A DNA stretch of 64,000 nt from Dipylidium caninum. Taxonomy: Eukaryota > Platyhelminthes > Cestoda > Cyclophyllidea > Dipylidiidae. Positions within the stretch are counted from its first letter, which is position 1. Each line of letters opens with the position of its first letter. The position numbers were made by a program, and so were the translations under genes. The notes under the pieces were generated by a model. The model did no database searches, was not told the DNA's origin, and saw only the letters and a list, made by a program, of their open reading frames with translations. Below, piece after piece: positions 50,067 to 62,570 of the stretch. Location: assembly GCA_017562135.1 (NCBI GenBank), contig QEYB01001217.1, positions 372,001 through 436,000 of the forward strand. The letters run 5' to 3'.

Positions 50067-50267
50067 TTAAAATTCCCACGGGTGACTTTCTCGCAATAAG
50101 TGGCGTAGCTTTTGTAGGTGGCATTCTTTATGTTTGAGTGGCTTTCGAGCTTCTCCTAGGTAAAGGAGCCGAGTTATGGGGCAGAGACTAGGTACGCCGT
50201 AAACGCAGTAGTCTCCCACTGCGTCTGCTGGGAGAACATAATATTTCCCCTCAAAAACTCCCGCCAT
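50067..50267 (-). CDS. Weak candidate exon upstream of GST
   Basis: A 66-codon open frame starts MAGVFEGKYYVLPADA and continues YGVPSLCPITRLLYLGEA. The latter segment resembles the first strand and helix of a GST. It could contain the missing GST first exon (a GTGGGA or GTACCT donor would splice in phase 0 to 49859), or be an alternative first exon. There is no firm homology. Confidence 0.22.
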   Translation of the reverse strand: MAGVFEGKYYVLPADAVGDYCVYGVPSLCPITRLLYLGEARKPLKHKECHLQKLRHLLRESHPWEF

Positions 50268-50752
50268 CTACCAAAAAAGGTGTCATCACAAAAGTGGAAA
50301 ACTACTTTCGACGGAGACGCGTTAAGGGCATGTTAAAACAGCCCAAAAAGAGGGTTTACTTTAGTGAAATGGGGCGTCGGAAAACTGCGTCTCGGAAAGA
50401 CTTCATCCGAATTGAGGACCTTCCGCATATTACAAACTTCTTTAGGCAAAATTTACGCCTCTTCTTCTTCATTTTTCGCCGTCTTAAGCACTCTACTTTG
50501 CCGCTCAGACAGCGTCATGGGAACCCGAGGCTGCCCACTTGCAGCCCCTGCGAAAACACTGTCGAGGAAGATCGGAAATGTTAACTGCGCGTAAATGGAG
50601 CAATGAAACAGGAAAAAGCCCATCCTCCAGCAAACATGTAACCGTTTTCAGGTAAAAATAAGTTGGCACAAAAGAAGAAGAGCGAGATTGTTGTAACCAA
50701 CAGGGTCTGTTTGCCCGTGGAGGGAAATGATCGCAGGTTATTTTTGCCACGC

Positions 50753-50788
50753 CGGGGGGGGGAGTGGGGACGGGGGCCGGGGGCGGGG
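50753..50788 (+). repeat. G-run cluster (potential G-quadruplex)
   Basis: Five G-runs of four to nine bases, with spacers of one to three bases, lie within about 36 bp (pattern G9-AGT-G4-AC-G5-CC-G5-C-G4). This meets the usual G-quadruplex rule many times over. Confidence 0.75.
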
Positions 50789-51155
50789 AAAAGCAGTTCA
50801 TTTCGTGCCTCCGAGTGGGATCGTCCTTCCTGAATGCAAGTCAAACCGACGTCGAGTGCCTTTCTTAATGACACATTTTAAAAATTCCCCTTCGCGCTGT
50901 CAAGGTGGAGGCGAAAGTGAAGGGGAGGGAAGAGAAGGGAGGGGGGCGGCGAGTTCATCTCATTTATATTTATATTTTCCTCCCCTACAAAAGGTTAACA
51001 TTTCTATCATTCTTCTGATCCACTTGAAAGTCGATTTCTGTGCTTTTTTATAAGGTGGGCGAATGTGTTAAAAACCAAATTCACCGCGGTCAACTCGAGC
51101 ACGTTAAGTTGAGCGGAGGGAGGAATATGCAGATTTGACTGCTCCACAGGGTGGT

Positions 51156-51211
51156 GTTGGGGGGGGGAAGGGGAAGGGGGAAGGGAGAAGGGGGAAGGAG
51201 GAAGGGGTGGA
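51156..51211 (+). repeat. Polypurine G/A tract
   Basis: An almost uninterrupted purine run made of GGGGAAGGGGAAGGGGG-type and AAGGGAGAAGG-type units. Such tracts can form triplex or G-quadruplex structures. Simple sequence; no coding sense. Confidence 0.7.
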
Positions 51212-51603
51212 GGAAATGCCGAGCACACTCTTCAAAATGAACCACTCTATTGGAATTTTATTAAAGTGCACGAGGTCCCAACTGCAACTAGGGGAGACGA
51301 GAAGAGCAGCCATTTATCGCCTTTGTGGCAGAAAGGAGTAAAAGTGTGGTCCAAATTCTCGTGAGTTGCATGGTCTCCGGGCTACCGGTTCAGTGAGAAA
51401 GCAGTCGAATCACCGTGGACTTACGGTAATCGTAGCGCCTCGAATGTCAGAATTCATGATGCGACGAAGAAGAGAGGAGAAGTGCGAGTGTTGCAGGGCA
51501 GGAGTGGAGGCTTCTCTTAAGAATTGCACACTCGGCAGCCAATCGAATGTGTCTAGTGAGCTTCGCAAGGCATGCCACACTCTGTTGTGTGTATTTGTGT
51601 ATT

Positions 51604-51657
51604 TCTCTCTCTCTCTCTTTCTCTCTCTCACTGTGTGTGTGTGTGTGTGTGTGTGTA
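51604..51657 (+). repeat. Compound microsatellite (CT)n(TG)n
   Basis: About 26 bp of mostly CT repeats, with one interruption, is followed directly by 12 or more TG units. Confidence 0.9.
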
Positions 51658-53003
51658 TGAAGGCAGTCCTATTGACCGCTCACGTCACAGGGTGCCTGAC
51701 TCGCCTGTCACCGTGGATGCCAAGCCTCTCCAGGCGAGAAAGGTGATACCAACTTCGGCGGCTGCTCACATCCCACCGATGATTGCGTCGACACGCTTCC
51801 GAGAAAGTGACTCGGCTGCGAGGCCCCATCTCTTATCACCCTTCACACCGGTGGATCACCTAAAAATGTCATCTTTAACGCCCAAATTCCTGTTCAGCCC
51901 ACTCAATTTCTTGGTATTCAGACTGTCAAGTTTCCTTGTCGACAAGGATGTGCTCCCTTTGGGTTATTTAGCGAGTTCCTACTTTCCCTAAGTCCTTCAT
52001 TCTCAAAGTCATTCATCCAGAGATAAAGTGTGCTTGTGTATACAAATTTAAAGCCTCCTTTCTATGGGCTTTTAAGGCCTTAATGACAAATCACTTCATC
52101 CGATTTTTGGAAAAAATACTCCGCCTAAATCGACGAATACAATCCTCCGGGAACGGGTAATTCGCCCTGCCCTCGGGCGAATGCTCCTCAACTCCTCTGA
52201 AGGGCGTTTCAGGCCGAAAGAGAGGAGAAATTTCGTTGAACCTTCCCCTCAATACCACATTTTTTCCTACTGAGGTTCCACTTGCCTTGACATAGCTTAT
52301 AATGCGCCGAAAAAGTTTTGTGTGATGATAAGTAGGTCAAGGAGACACCGTTGAGTGTGAGTAAACCCTCCCTCATAGTCCTTTTAGACAACTTCATTTT
52401 GAGGCGCTTTACGTCACCACGCTGCATCATGGAATTTGGTGAATAAATGCCATTGCATAAGTGCCCTTAAATTCAACAACGAGGCGCCCCGAAACACTGT
52501 CTTGCATTCATAACCAAGTGACAGTTGACTACTTTTCCTGGCTCTTGTCACCCTCGGGCAATGGCCCTCTTTTCAGACAAGTCGTAAAATCCAGGCGCAG
52601 CGGCATCAAAAGGCCAATGTCACAGAGAGAGGCGATCACCGTCGGTTGACTTAGGTGTGATTTTTTGTTTGCAACTTCTTAACTACGCTTACAATGCTAT
52701 CAGGGTGAGGGACGAGGTGATGCCTGAGATCTACACTTGCTGCGACCGTGTTGGACCCATCCTGTGTTGGGATTGTAAAGGAGAAAATGAAGGCTTTTGA
52801 GGGAAGGAGTTTGGGAAGAATCTGTTAAATTTGTCATAAATAATGACGTTTCCCAATAATGCAGACGTAATTAAATGACCCGCTCCAATTAGTGTTTTCC
52901 TTTTCGAAAGTGGCGCGCACTAGCGGGAGACACGAATGATCCAATCACCGCGCGCCTGCTGCGTGCATTTCAATTCCGTGTGTTAAATACTCTTTATTAA
53001 GCC

Positions 53004-53019
53004 CACACACACACACACA
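53004..53019 (+). repeat. (CA)8 microsatellite
   Basis: Eight CA units in an otherwise non-repetitive stretch. Confidence 0.85.
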
Positions 53020-53071
53020 TGTCCTTCAAACCTGCCATTTCCCCTCTGACATCCAGGCGTGACCTTGAGCC

Positions 53072-53539
53072 ATGTGGAACGGGGAGAACAGCATAGCGAC
53101 TCCCAACCTCTCACGGCGAATGGCCAGACATGTCACCTTCAGGGAAACTGTGATAGTGAATGAACCGAAAACAGTCTTTCGACGTTCGCCCATTTGCCGG
53201 TACAAATTGCACAATTCCTCCTCCTTCTATTCCCACGGAGCCTCCTCCTCCTCCTCGCTTTCCTCTTCCTCTTCATCATCCTCCAACGCAGGTCGTGATT
53301 CTTCCACCGTTTCGTGCGAATCATCCTCACGTACATCGGTCTCCTCGTCCACAACCGTATTTTGGTCTTCCTCGGGCACCTCCTCGGTGGATTCTACTGA
53401 TTGCGATGAGGAATTTAGACAGGCTAATCTCTTGAAACATTCCATCTCCTGGGACGTGGCACGTAGGTTACCCTTTTCCTACTTCATATTAACTCAGAGT
53501 CAAAGAATTCCCTTCCCCTTCGTCTTCACTCACATTTAA
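53072..53539 (+). CDS. Weak candidate ORF, serine-rich (155 aa)
   Basis: An uninterrupted frame from ATG to TAA. It starts MWNGENSIATPNLSRRMARH, includes RHVTFRETVIVNE (the RHVTF piece fits the RVxF docking motif for protein phosphatase 1), then a long serine-rich stretch partly encoded by a TCC-type repeat (53240-53283), and ends near WDVARRLPF. The serine run may be only the repeat read in one frame; the opposite strand reads as an acidic E-rich frame. No family is recognised. Confidence 0.2.
   Translation: MWNGENSIATPNLSRRMARHVTFRETVIVNEPKTVFRRSPICRYKLHNSSSFYSHGASSSSSLSSSSSSSSNAGRDSSTVSCESSSRTSVSSSTTVFWSSSGTSSVDSTDCDEEFRQANLLKHSISWDVARRLPFSYFILTQSQRIPFPFVFTHI
53240..53283 (+). repeat. Imperfect (TCC)n trinucleotide repeat
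   Basis: CTCCTCCTCCTCCTC followed by related TCT/TCA triplets. It encodes polyserine in one forward frame and a poly-Glu/Asp run on the other strand. Confidence 0.8.
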
Positions 53540-55027
53540 CCTCGCCTCATTTTTTTATCTTCTCGGAGGAGGCAGGGGTGTGGAGGCGTTCACTTTTTTT
53601 CTAAAAATAAAGCCTCCCATCGAGGCGTCTATTCACGTTTCGCGAAGTTTCAGTTAAGTCTTTTTTCTTCGCATCAGAGGCAGCCTTTTTAATACGATTT
53701 CAAGTTATTTCGAAGCTGTATCTCGTATTTTGCGGTGGGCTTATCTTCGCAAATATCTTTTCCTCTTCGAGAAAATATTTTTTTGCCTCAATTTCATGCT
53801 CAAAGTGCGATTTTGACGGTTGGACGTGAATTTCTTAAATCACCTCGAACAATTTTAGCCATCACTGCATTTCCATTAATGGTGACTGGCGTTCCCTCCA
53901 CTCCCACCCACCTTATTACATTTATTTCGAGGAATTCCGAGATTACGAGGTTAATTCCAGCTAACGCCCACTTTGCGGGCTTCTCACGACCGCCACCTGC
54001 CTCCTTCCCATCGGTGTCGTGTCCGCCCTGGCGCTTCTACTCACTGCACACGGTGGTTGAACTCACGGCGGCAGTGCGGGCGAAGGATGGCCAGCCTTGC
54101 TCTGTTCACGCCCCCATCGTGCTCCAGGCGGACTCGGAGTCGAAGACATGCAACTTCTGGGAGGGCACTTTAGGTCTTTTATTTAGCCAAATCAAACCGA
54201 AACTTCTGCCATGAGATCGCGAGATAAGGCATTTATTACTCGGTGGAGTGCTGCCACTGTATGCATAAAAACACCAGCGCTACTTGCCATTTGCTGCCAG
54301 GCGGCAGGGAGGGAAAAAAGAGCCCGCTTTCTCCATCAACCGCACTATCTTCTTTCTGATACCGCTGACCTTCGTCTGCAGTGTCCTGCGTCCTCCCCAA
54401 CCTCGTATTAAGTCAGGGTTCATCGCCATGAATGCAGCCAGAAGGCTGTGCCACTGAAAATTGGTCTCTCGCCACAAATCCGTTTACTGCAGCACTTGTT
54501 AGTCCGAACAAGTCAGGTTACACGTGCAGAAGAGCTGGGCCCAGGAGGTCCGTGGCCCCCATGAGCAAATCACACAAACTAGGATTTTTTTCAAATTCCC
54601 TTATTTAACGCTACCAGAAGTGAGACTATTTTTTGTGTTAAAGAGGTAAAATGTTATGTGTTTAAGCGACTCAAACTGGCCTCTTCGCCGTGATACCATA
54701 AAGAAGCACATCGCAGTAAAAAGGTCCTCCTTCTCCTCCCCAACAAAACGCCGGTGCCTGACATAAATCAGGCGAAACCCATTTGCTGTCTCCTCCACTT
54801 GTTTTCCAAAAACGAAAGTATGCTTGTTAGGGTGGGCCTTGTGGACCTTGACATAAGAACAGACACCGTCGTGGTGGTTTTGCCTCTTCATGGCTGCTTT
54901 TTAAATGGGCGGCGCTCATGTGCCCGCGAGGTCCATCCCACTTGTTGTTGAGTCCCTTCCCAGCGTTGTCGGTCTTCACCTCTCCACGGGCAGAGCAACA
55001 GACACACCGGTGTCTCACCTCATAAAT

Positions 55028-55045
55028 ACACACACACACACACAC
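55028..55045 (+). repeat. (AC)9 microsatellite
   Basis: Nine AC units. Confidence 0.85.
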
Positions 55046-57366
55046 CGGCGTACATTTGTGTCATTTCTGGGGAGTTTGGCTCAGAGGAGGTGGAGGAAAC
55101 GTCGGAGAGCTAGTCTAATACCGCTTGGTCGTCTGCCCTGAAAGAGAGGCGTGGCGATGGCAGCGGTCTTGTCCCACTCTGGCGTCATAAATCCTCGCGC
55201 CTTTTTACTTTGCCTCAACTCTCTTCTGATTGTGCACCGCATGGGGAGACGTAACCCGGGTAATGCTGTAAAAAGACATGTCATAAATCATTGCCCGGCG
55301 GCGGATATAAGAGAAGAGAGATGTAGTAGTTTCGTTGTACCTTCTCCTCCGCCTCCTCCTCCAACTCTTCCGCCGTTTTCTCCGGAGGTCCCGTCATATG
55401 CCGCACTCTGGCACAGCCCGGAGTCATCATCGGAGGCTGAATCGAAGTAGAAAAGATTAAAATTGGATTCACGGAAAATGCTCTCATCTTGTCAGGATGA
55501 TACGCCACGCTGTGCCCCTCTAACTCTTTGCACTCTCGAGGTCTTTTTGGCTTGGACGAACCACCAGCACGAGACCACCTCGGCCAAAGTGGGAGGAGCA
55601 TTTTTACGAGCCTTTTAAAACCACCTCAATTCAAACAAGCGCATACAAATGACAAAGTTTCACCGGCACTGCACTGAATAAATTAGTTTGCGTGTGATAT
55701 TTCGTGAAAAAATGTCAAGGAGGCATCCTCGGTGTGCCAAAAAACACGTATTTGAGTGGGACGTCACATCCCCCTCGCACGTGTATCCGCAGAGAAAGGA
55801 AGCGAGCTGACGACCTTCCTCAACCAGCTTTCTGGCCAACCGGCCATCGGCGGTGCGTCTCCACCGCAGTGAATGCCCAGAGCTCCGCCTTCTCCACGTC
55901 ACACCTGCTTCGGCATGTCGGATTCGCCGAGGGCGTCCTCCCTTCCACAGCAATGCTTCACTCGCCCTCTGCTCTCGGGGTGTTGCGGCTGGCGGGAACC
56001 TTTCAGCCCCTTTCGGCACTCTTCCTACCCGCAAAGCTTTCACTTTCGTCGTAGTTCAGCGGAAGGCGACGCAGTCGCCCCCTCCCGAAGCTGGAGATGT
56101 GATCCTTTCACTTGCTCGACAAGCGTTTTTACGGACAGCAAATGGCTGAGTGGCTTTTCCCCCTTTTTGGTCTCTCCCAGTTTGCACGAAATGGAGGGGT
56201 TGAATGGGCGATTTCCCATGCAGGACAAAAAGACGCTCACATTAGCATTTAAGCGGTCTTGCGGAGGAAACAGCACGCTGATGCACATTGGACCGCGCGA
56301 TCAACGCCACCCATAAATTTCGTACAATTCGGTGCAATGTTCCGCGGTTTCGCTTGCGGTCCCACCTCCTCCCGCAGTAAATGATCCTAATTTTTAGTCG
56401 TCTCTCACATCCCTTGCTTCCACACCGTCGCCTCCACTGGATGCTCTCGTTGCGCCAATGAATGTAATTTATTCACCCAAGGCGGCAGAGGCGAATTCGC
56501 CCGAACACGAGCCGATCTGGTCGAGGTCCGGAGTTTTAGTGGCTCCAAAACTCCTCAAGTATCAGTCTCGCTGCCAAAACTGTTACTCGCCAATGCTGTG
56601 CTCAGACTAACCAAAGTGAGCTAAGATTTGGCATAAAATGGAAACCAAACCCACTCGACGGGGGTGTTTCGGAGAGAAACCTCTTCTCGCACATCGTAAT
56701 TAAGTGGATCGAGTCAAAAAACCACCGTAACGCCGTAACGCCGTAACGCCGCAGCAGCGCCGCTGGGACGCGAGGCGTCAAGTTCGCCTTCTCACGTCTC
56801 TTTGTGTGTTATGCGGCCACGGGAGTTGACGCAACGATGGCGGCGATGCTCCGCGGAGCAGAGATTTCTGGCGAAATGGCGGAGCAGTCACACAGGCCTC
56901 CCACCAACTCCCGCCTTTGGCCGTCCGCCCTCATTCCGTGAAACCCCCACCGGCTGCGGAGATAAGCAAAACTCCGCAACAAAAGAATACCTCACAAATG
57001 AACTGCAGTCTTCAAGTAGACTTTTATTTGCGATTCTCATAGCTCCGACATGACTTGCACTTCTTCCATGGCTCAGGTGAGAGACACATCCTCTTCCCCC
57101 GTACCTCTCTTGAATGAGAACTCTGAGTCCGCGAGGGACTTAGCGGCTTCAAATAGGCATGACAGTTCCTCTCTCTTCCCCCTTTTGGATGTTTGCCCCT
57201 CTAGCACGCAGACAGTATTTTATGGTAATGGCGAGGTTGTGGCCTGACCCCTCCCCAGCCAAAGCCATTTTAGGGACTGTTCAATGCGGAACTCCCTCGA
57301 TGCAGTCGAGAAAGGCTTTTTTTTGACCGTCTACCCCAAACTGTAAGGCTGCCAAAAACCTCCAAA

Positions 57367-57384
57367 TCTCTCTCTCTCTCTCTC
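57367..57384 (+). repeat. (TC)9 microsatellite
   Basis: Nine TC units, followed by a degenerate CT-rich stretch. Confidence 0.85.
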
Positions 57385-59061
57385 CCGTCTCTCTCCCTGA
57401 GAACAGTCACATTTCAAAGCCTTCCTTTTTACAAGCCGACGTCCATTTCCGGTCTGATTAATAACACCTTTATGCATCAAATATTTATATGCCCAAGTAA
57501 TTACTTTTCCCACTCAGACGTAGCAGCGAGGTGGGGTGTGTGGCCGCGGTATGCCAGATAACCCTAAGAAACCGGACTTATGTGGACAATTTGAATGTTT
57601 TCCCTCGTCAACTTTCGTCAGTTCTTGAATGTCATGGAAAATTTCTCCTATCAGGCCAGGAATCGGGGAGTGCGGACTGTGATTTCCGTGAAACCTAACC
57701 ATCGACGGGGAGGAAGCCTGATGGTCTCCAAAAAGAAATATTTTTCTTAGACCTGCTTGCCAATTTCGATGGTGTCTCCCGTCGAACGCTCGGTGGTAGC
57801 ATCTTCAACTCACCACTGTGAAAACCAGCTGGAACTTGCACGCCGTTTTCGCTATCGTTTGAGTGAAATGACAAGTAAAACTAATCGACAGTGCTTCCTT
57901 GAATCCACACATCCCTCCGCATTGCCCAATCCCGCTGAATATCAAACCTAAAGCGATCGTTTGACCTCCTGACCTCCCGCCTGTAGGCTCACATCAGGCG
58001 GAGTTATGCCACGCAACGCCGAGGTAGTGTTAACTTGCCTTTGGGGCAAATTACCACCGCACCGCCTGGTAATTGCACTGGTGCGAAGATTATCACCCGC
58101 CGGCCGAATTCAGACGCGCGATGTCGCCCTGTCCGGGGTCAGGTCGTACAACTCACGGCGAGTTTTAAATCATCTGCGAGGTTTTGGGAGTTGCAGGCCG
58201 GTAACTCTACCGCAGCGACAACTGCTATTTTCGACGTAGGGCCTGCCTGCATGGGATAAAGGCTGTTGGGAGGCGAAAATTCGAGGCAGGACCACGTAGT
58301 TTGCGCAAATCAACGTTCCTTTGTGATCCGCGATAGTTTTCCTTCAGTCCGCGGTATTCTTCTTCTCATCGCAGTATTCGAAACGCCGCCAAACTACCGT
58401 CGGTAGTCACTGGACCATATAAGAGGGCGGCGAAAGTAAATAGAACTGAAACTTTTCGTTAAAATGTAGTTCCGATCCCCCGAGCCCATGAACTGACATC
58501 CTTCATGTCGCGAAACCGCCGCATGGCGGAGATTTCCGACTCCTCGCCAACCTCACACATGCTAGAGCCGGGAACAGCGGAGGCCCTGACGCCTGTGAAG
58601 CGGGTGTTCGCCTTTCCAGCATCGTCTCGCGGGAGCCCTTGTGGGGTGCTGTGCCGAGCCTGCATCCTCTCATATCTTCGCTCCTCCCGCGACATCATTG
58701 CCCAATGGCCAGCGTCGTTCGCTAAGACACCACCAGGCTAAAAATGAGCCGAATGTTAATCGACTGTGAGGCTGACGAAGACCCTGCTGAAGACACCTAC
58801 TGTCTCAAAGCCTTGTGGCTTTCTCCTCGTTCAGACGAGATGTGAACGAGGAGTTGTGGAGTGGCGAAGACGACAGAAATGCAGACGAAGTTGTCTCGAC
58901 GGCGAAACGGACTAAGATTCTTGACTTGTGCGGGGAAGCGGTCGGATGGAGAACTTTAACGCTACCTCTTTGGCTCAGTTTGCCCGGAAGGAAGCTTTCG
59001 AGATTGGCTCTGAAGAGGCTCCACTCGGATCTTCCAGCCTAATGTTCTCACATACGAAAAT

Positions 59062-59087
59062 TGTGTGCGTGTGGGTGTGTGTGTGCG
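59062..59087 (+). repeat. Interrupted (GT)n microsatellite
   Basis: GT units broken by single C or G substitutions. Confidence 0.75.
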
Positions 59088-59113
59088 ACAGGCGAATGGC
59101 AAGACGCACCAGC

Positions 59114-59133
59114 GAGAGAGAGAGAGAGAGAGA
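59114..59133 (+). repeat. (GA)10 microsatellite
   Basis: About ten GA units. Confidence 0.85.
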
Positions 59134-62100
59134 CTGAGGAGGACGCCTTTCCACCTTTATGAGGCAGTCTGTGCGTAGATCCATACGCGAAGCAGGCACC
59201 TCCGTCCATTTAAAGCGGAGGGGTGTGAAGCGAATATCCCCCTTTCTGTCGCTTCTTTCATCCTCTGCTCGACTGAATAAACGACGACTATTTATCAAAG
59301 GGAATGCACACACTTGTGACTTGGATTTTTTGCCTTTCAAAGGCCTCTTCTGTCAGGAAGTCGCCAAGTCCACGTCCTCTTTCCACTTTCGTGTTATCTC
59401 AAATGCCTAAAATGCGTTAGGAGTGAATAAATTACCTTCCACCTATCTTCTCCACATTAAAGTCACCATCTGAAGTCAGACCGAACGTAATCATCTTGCC
59501 TTGTCCAACTTTCTCCTTGTCAAACTTTTGGAGGGTGGCAGGAGAGCGCTAAGTCGCCGCCGGACGTCAAAGAGACGTAAATACTAGGGCGCGTAATGAT
59601 TTTTTACAGAGAAGCCTGGTATTATTCTCGTGATGATTATTTTTGAGAATTGTTCAGATTATTTCACGCGGCAGTGCAGATGCTATCGCTTTGGCCAAGT
59701 AGACCGGCCGCCCCATTCCTTGGTGAATGGGAAATGTGCTGTTCCTGCCCCAAGTTGGCTTCCCTCGTGTTAGAAACTCTCTAGAACAGCAAGTATTTTC
59801 TTTGGAGACCGAAATTCCGTTACTTCGGCACACAATTTGTGCCGCCTAAAGCGCACCCCTCGGTGCCAACTCAGTGCGCTAGTTTTTTCCCGTAAATTTT
59901 AGCTTTGTGGTTATCCATTCTTCCATCCCTTCGTATTCCGACATAGATTTTACTTTTCGTCAGCTTCAGCCGAGCCTACTTTTTAGGATTTCAGGTCCAT
60001 TAGCTCTGCCTCCGTGCCCTCCACTCCCGCTCTCTCATACTACTTATATGCAGCCTGCAGGCTTTTCAGTAGACTGGGTTGGACTCAACCTTTCGCGCCA
60101 CCTCGGTCGCATGCACGTTGGTGCTCTGGCCTCTCCACGATATCATTCCCTCTTGAGTTAGATACCCTTTCAAACTGCGTGCTGCAATTTCAGTTTTACA
60201 CATGAGCCGTTGCGAGGACACTCACTAGATTGACGTACTAAAAAGTCGGCGTTTACGGTCACCAGAGAGGAGTCTCCTCTTTGTCACGCGGTGAAACAGG
60301 CAGGTACTCTCTGTCGCGCAGTTATTTTTCCCGTCTCCTCACCAAATTTCTGCCAAACTTACCAACGCAACACCACTTCGTAACTGGTCATCCACTTGCA
60401 CTCACCCAGGAAAGTGCACCATGGCTCCAGCTTTGCTGATTTCCCAAGCAATAACGCATTTTATCTCTAAAGTCACATGTGCAGGTGTAACACGGTGAAC
60501 GCCTCAGTTTCTCGCCTACCACTTACCGTACTTGCGCATTTCCACTCGGTGTGACTTGCCGATTTTCGAAAAGACGAGCTCCAAGTAAGAAAGAGTCAAG
60601 TGAAAGAGTAAGTGAAAATCGCTCCATCTGTTGCCGCTTGTCTGGTCAATGGAGGCCTTTTATGAAACCTTCAACTATTCTTGCGTCTTGTCCCGAAATT
60701 CGCAGTCGTAACCTTTCAGATGCAACTCGAAGGAGACCGTGCAAACAAAGTCAGATGGAAGGGGGCGATTTTTAATTGTGTAGACAGTCACCATTTGCAT
60801 TCTGACTACAAAAGCCTATCGAAAAGTTTTTTAAAAAGTCGGAAAAAAAACGCGACACAAAGATTTCCGTTTGGTAAGAGGCCGATTTTCCTCCCACGCT
60901 ACCTCAACAGACAGTATTTCATTGCTGTTTCCACTGAATTGGCGGTTACCGGTGGAGTGGTTGGATTTTGGCAGTTCCACACTGCCTCGCGTCGGTAGTA
61001 TACTCCACCGGTACGGAAACTGCGTCGTTCTCTGCCACATTGTCTTTAAGGCTTTTGTCTTCGCTCTTTCCTCCGGCATTTTTCCCACAAACCGGCAATA
61101 CTAGGCGACGTCCGTGGTAAGAAAGGCGGTAGGGGCAGAATGTTGGGAGTGTTGGGCTCGTCTACCCTCGTCCCATCGACGGCGGCGAAGAACTCCGTCA
61201 AGTAGACTTATGCAAATCCCACGAAATTTTCGCCTTCACTCCTCGTCAGAATGGATAAAATTCGGTTATTTCGGGCCCTTCAGCTCCCCGGTGATGAGGA
61301 ATGCAGTCCGAGACAGTGTTCGCTTTCCACTCGAGATTTGCCATAAACTGCCTTCAACCCCGTTGGAAATACCAACTTCGGCTTTCGGACGGCAGTTCAG
61401 TTGCCTTGACAGAGAGGCGGAAAAGTGGGCAGTTGGAGAGGGCCTCGCCAGATTGCATCCACCATGACTTCTTAAATACCAAGAAGGGTGAAAAAAAAAG
61501 AATTTCCCCCTGTCACGTTGCGACACTAAGCGGATGCGCTTTGTTTGCGTTCACCGAAGAAGGCAGTCAGCTTTGAAGTCACCCACAGAAGCATGCTTCG
61601 GCGTTGGTGGCATTCGCCAGACGACCTCGGGGTTGAAGCACATCCAGCCGGCGCTGTGGCGCCGAGCGCGTGTCCCGACGCGTTCTCTGTCGAAACTGCT
61701 GCGAGTCGCGCTGAACGGCCCGCGAGTGCACTTCGCCTTCTCCGCCTTCCTCTGCCCAGGAGTAGACTGTTGGCAGACCGGCTAAACGCCCATTTTAAGC
61801 CTTCAGGACAGACTTTCTTCGTCTTCTGTGCTCGACAAATCCCTCGTTGCGGCAACTTGGCCATTGGGATACATTTGGGGAAAAAACTTGGCAGAAAGTG
61901 TTTTACTACAGTAAAAGTGCTTCAACAAGGCTGCTTTACGACTTTCTCCATGAAAATCCGCACTTTTATCAAGAGTTTCGTAGCCCTAAGGTAGAATCAT
62001 TTTAACATACAAAACTTAAATTAAAAGTTTATTAATTCCAATTAGTCTTGTCATATTTTCGTGACAGAAAGAAGGTCTCAGCCCAGTTGTTGCTGCGAGT

Positions 62101-62570
62101 ACAAGCGTAATTTCCGCAGAAGCATCCTCAGAGTTCCCTCAGCCACCTCCAAGTCCGTGACTCACGACGGTCGTGTCCCTCCCAAGGGCTGTTCCTTTCA
62201 GGCGGAGGGAGGAGCGCTTTTGGACGGCGGAGACAACCGAGAGTTATGAAGGCGAGCGCAGAGGACTGATTAATAGATGTCGGCGGGAAAAAAAATGTAT
62301 CAAGAAGACGGCTTCAACTTCTTCTCTCGCCATTCCTCTGTCCTCAGACTGCGGCCTCCACTCCTTGACTTTGTGTCCCCTGCGGTGAAGGGTCGGTGTG
62401 CACCAAAGGGGCGGAAGGTGGGCGCATCAGTTGGTGTTCGTGGTTGATTGTGGCTTCGGGACACAAATCACTCACTTTCACCCCGACAAAGAAGCAACTC
62501 CACTCTAGTATTGTTGCGATTTTAGCTCTGTCGACAGCGCAAAAATGCAAAGTGGTTGTTACCTTGCGGA

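Larger units (their letters stand above)
50268..53071. other. GC-rich region without recognised genes, part 1
   Basis: Base composition changes here from AT-rich intron-like sequence to GC-rich. It contains a G-quadruplex-like tract, a polypurine run and a CT/TG microsatellite (annotated separately). The ORFs show no known domain and no consistent splice pairs. It may be regulatory or belong to a gene whose exons I cannot recognise. Confidence 0.4.
53540..58814. other. GC-rich region without recognised genes, part 2
   Basis: Many overlapping ORFs on both strands, as expected for GC-rich sequence with few stops, but none shows a known domain or a convincing exon chain. It includes CA and CT microsatellites and a short tandem of CCGTAACG units near 56727-56750. 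Function unknown. Confidence 0.4.
58815..62570. other. GC-rich region without recognised genes, part 3
   Basis: Includes TG- and GA-type microsatellites near 59062-59133. ORFs of up to 149 codons occur on both strands, but none is recognisable, and their splice signals do not connect into a gene. Confidence 0.4.

Noticed and set aside
51366..51991. Overlapping ORFs of 126 and 139 codons
   Set aside because: Both run through the CT/TG microsatellite and encode low-complexity Ser/Leu/Val/Cys runs. No homology is evident.
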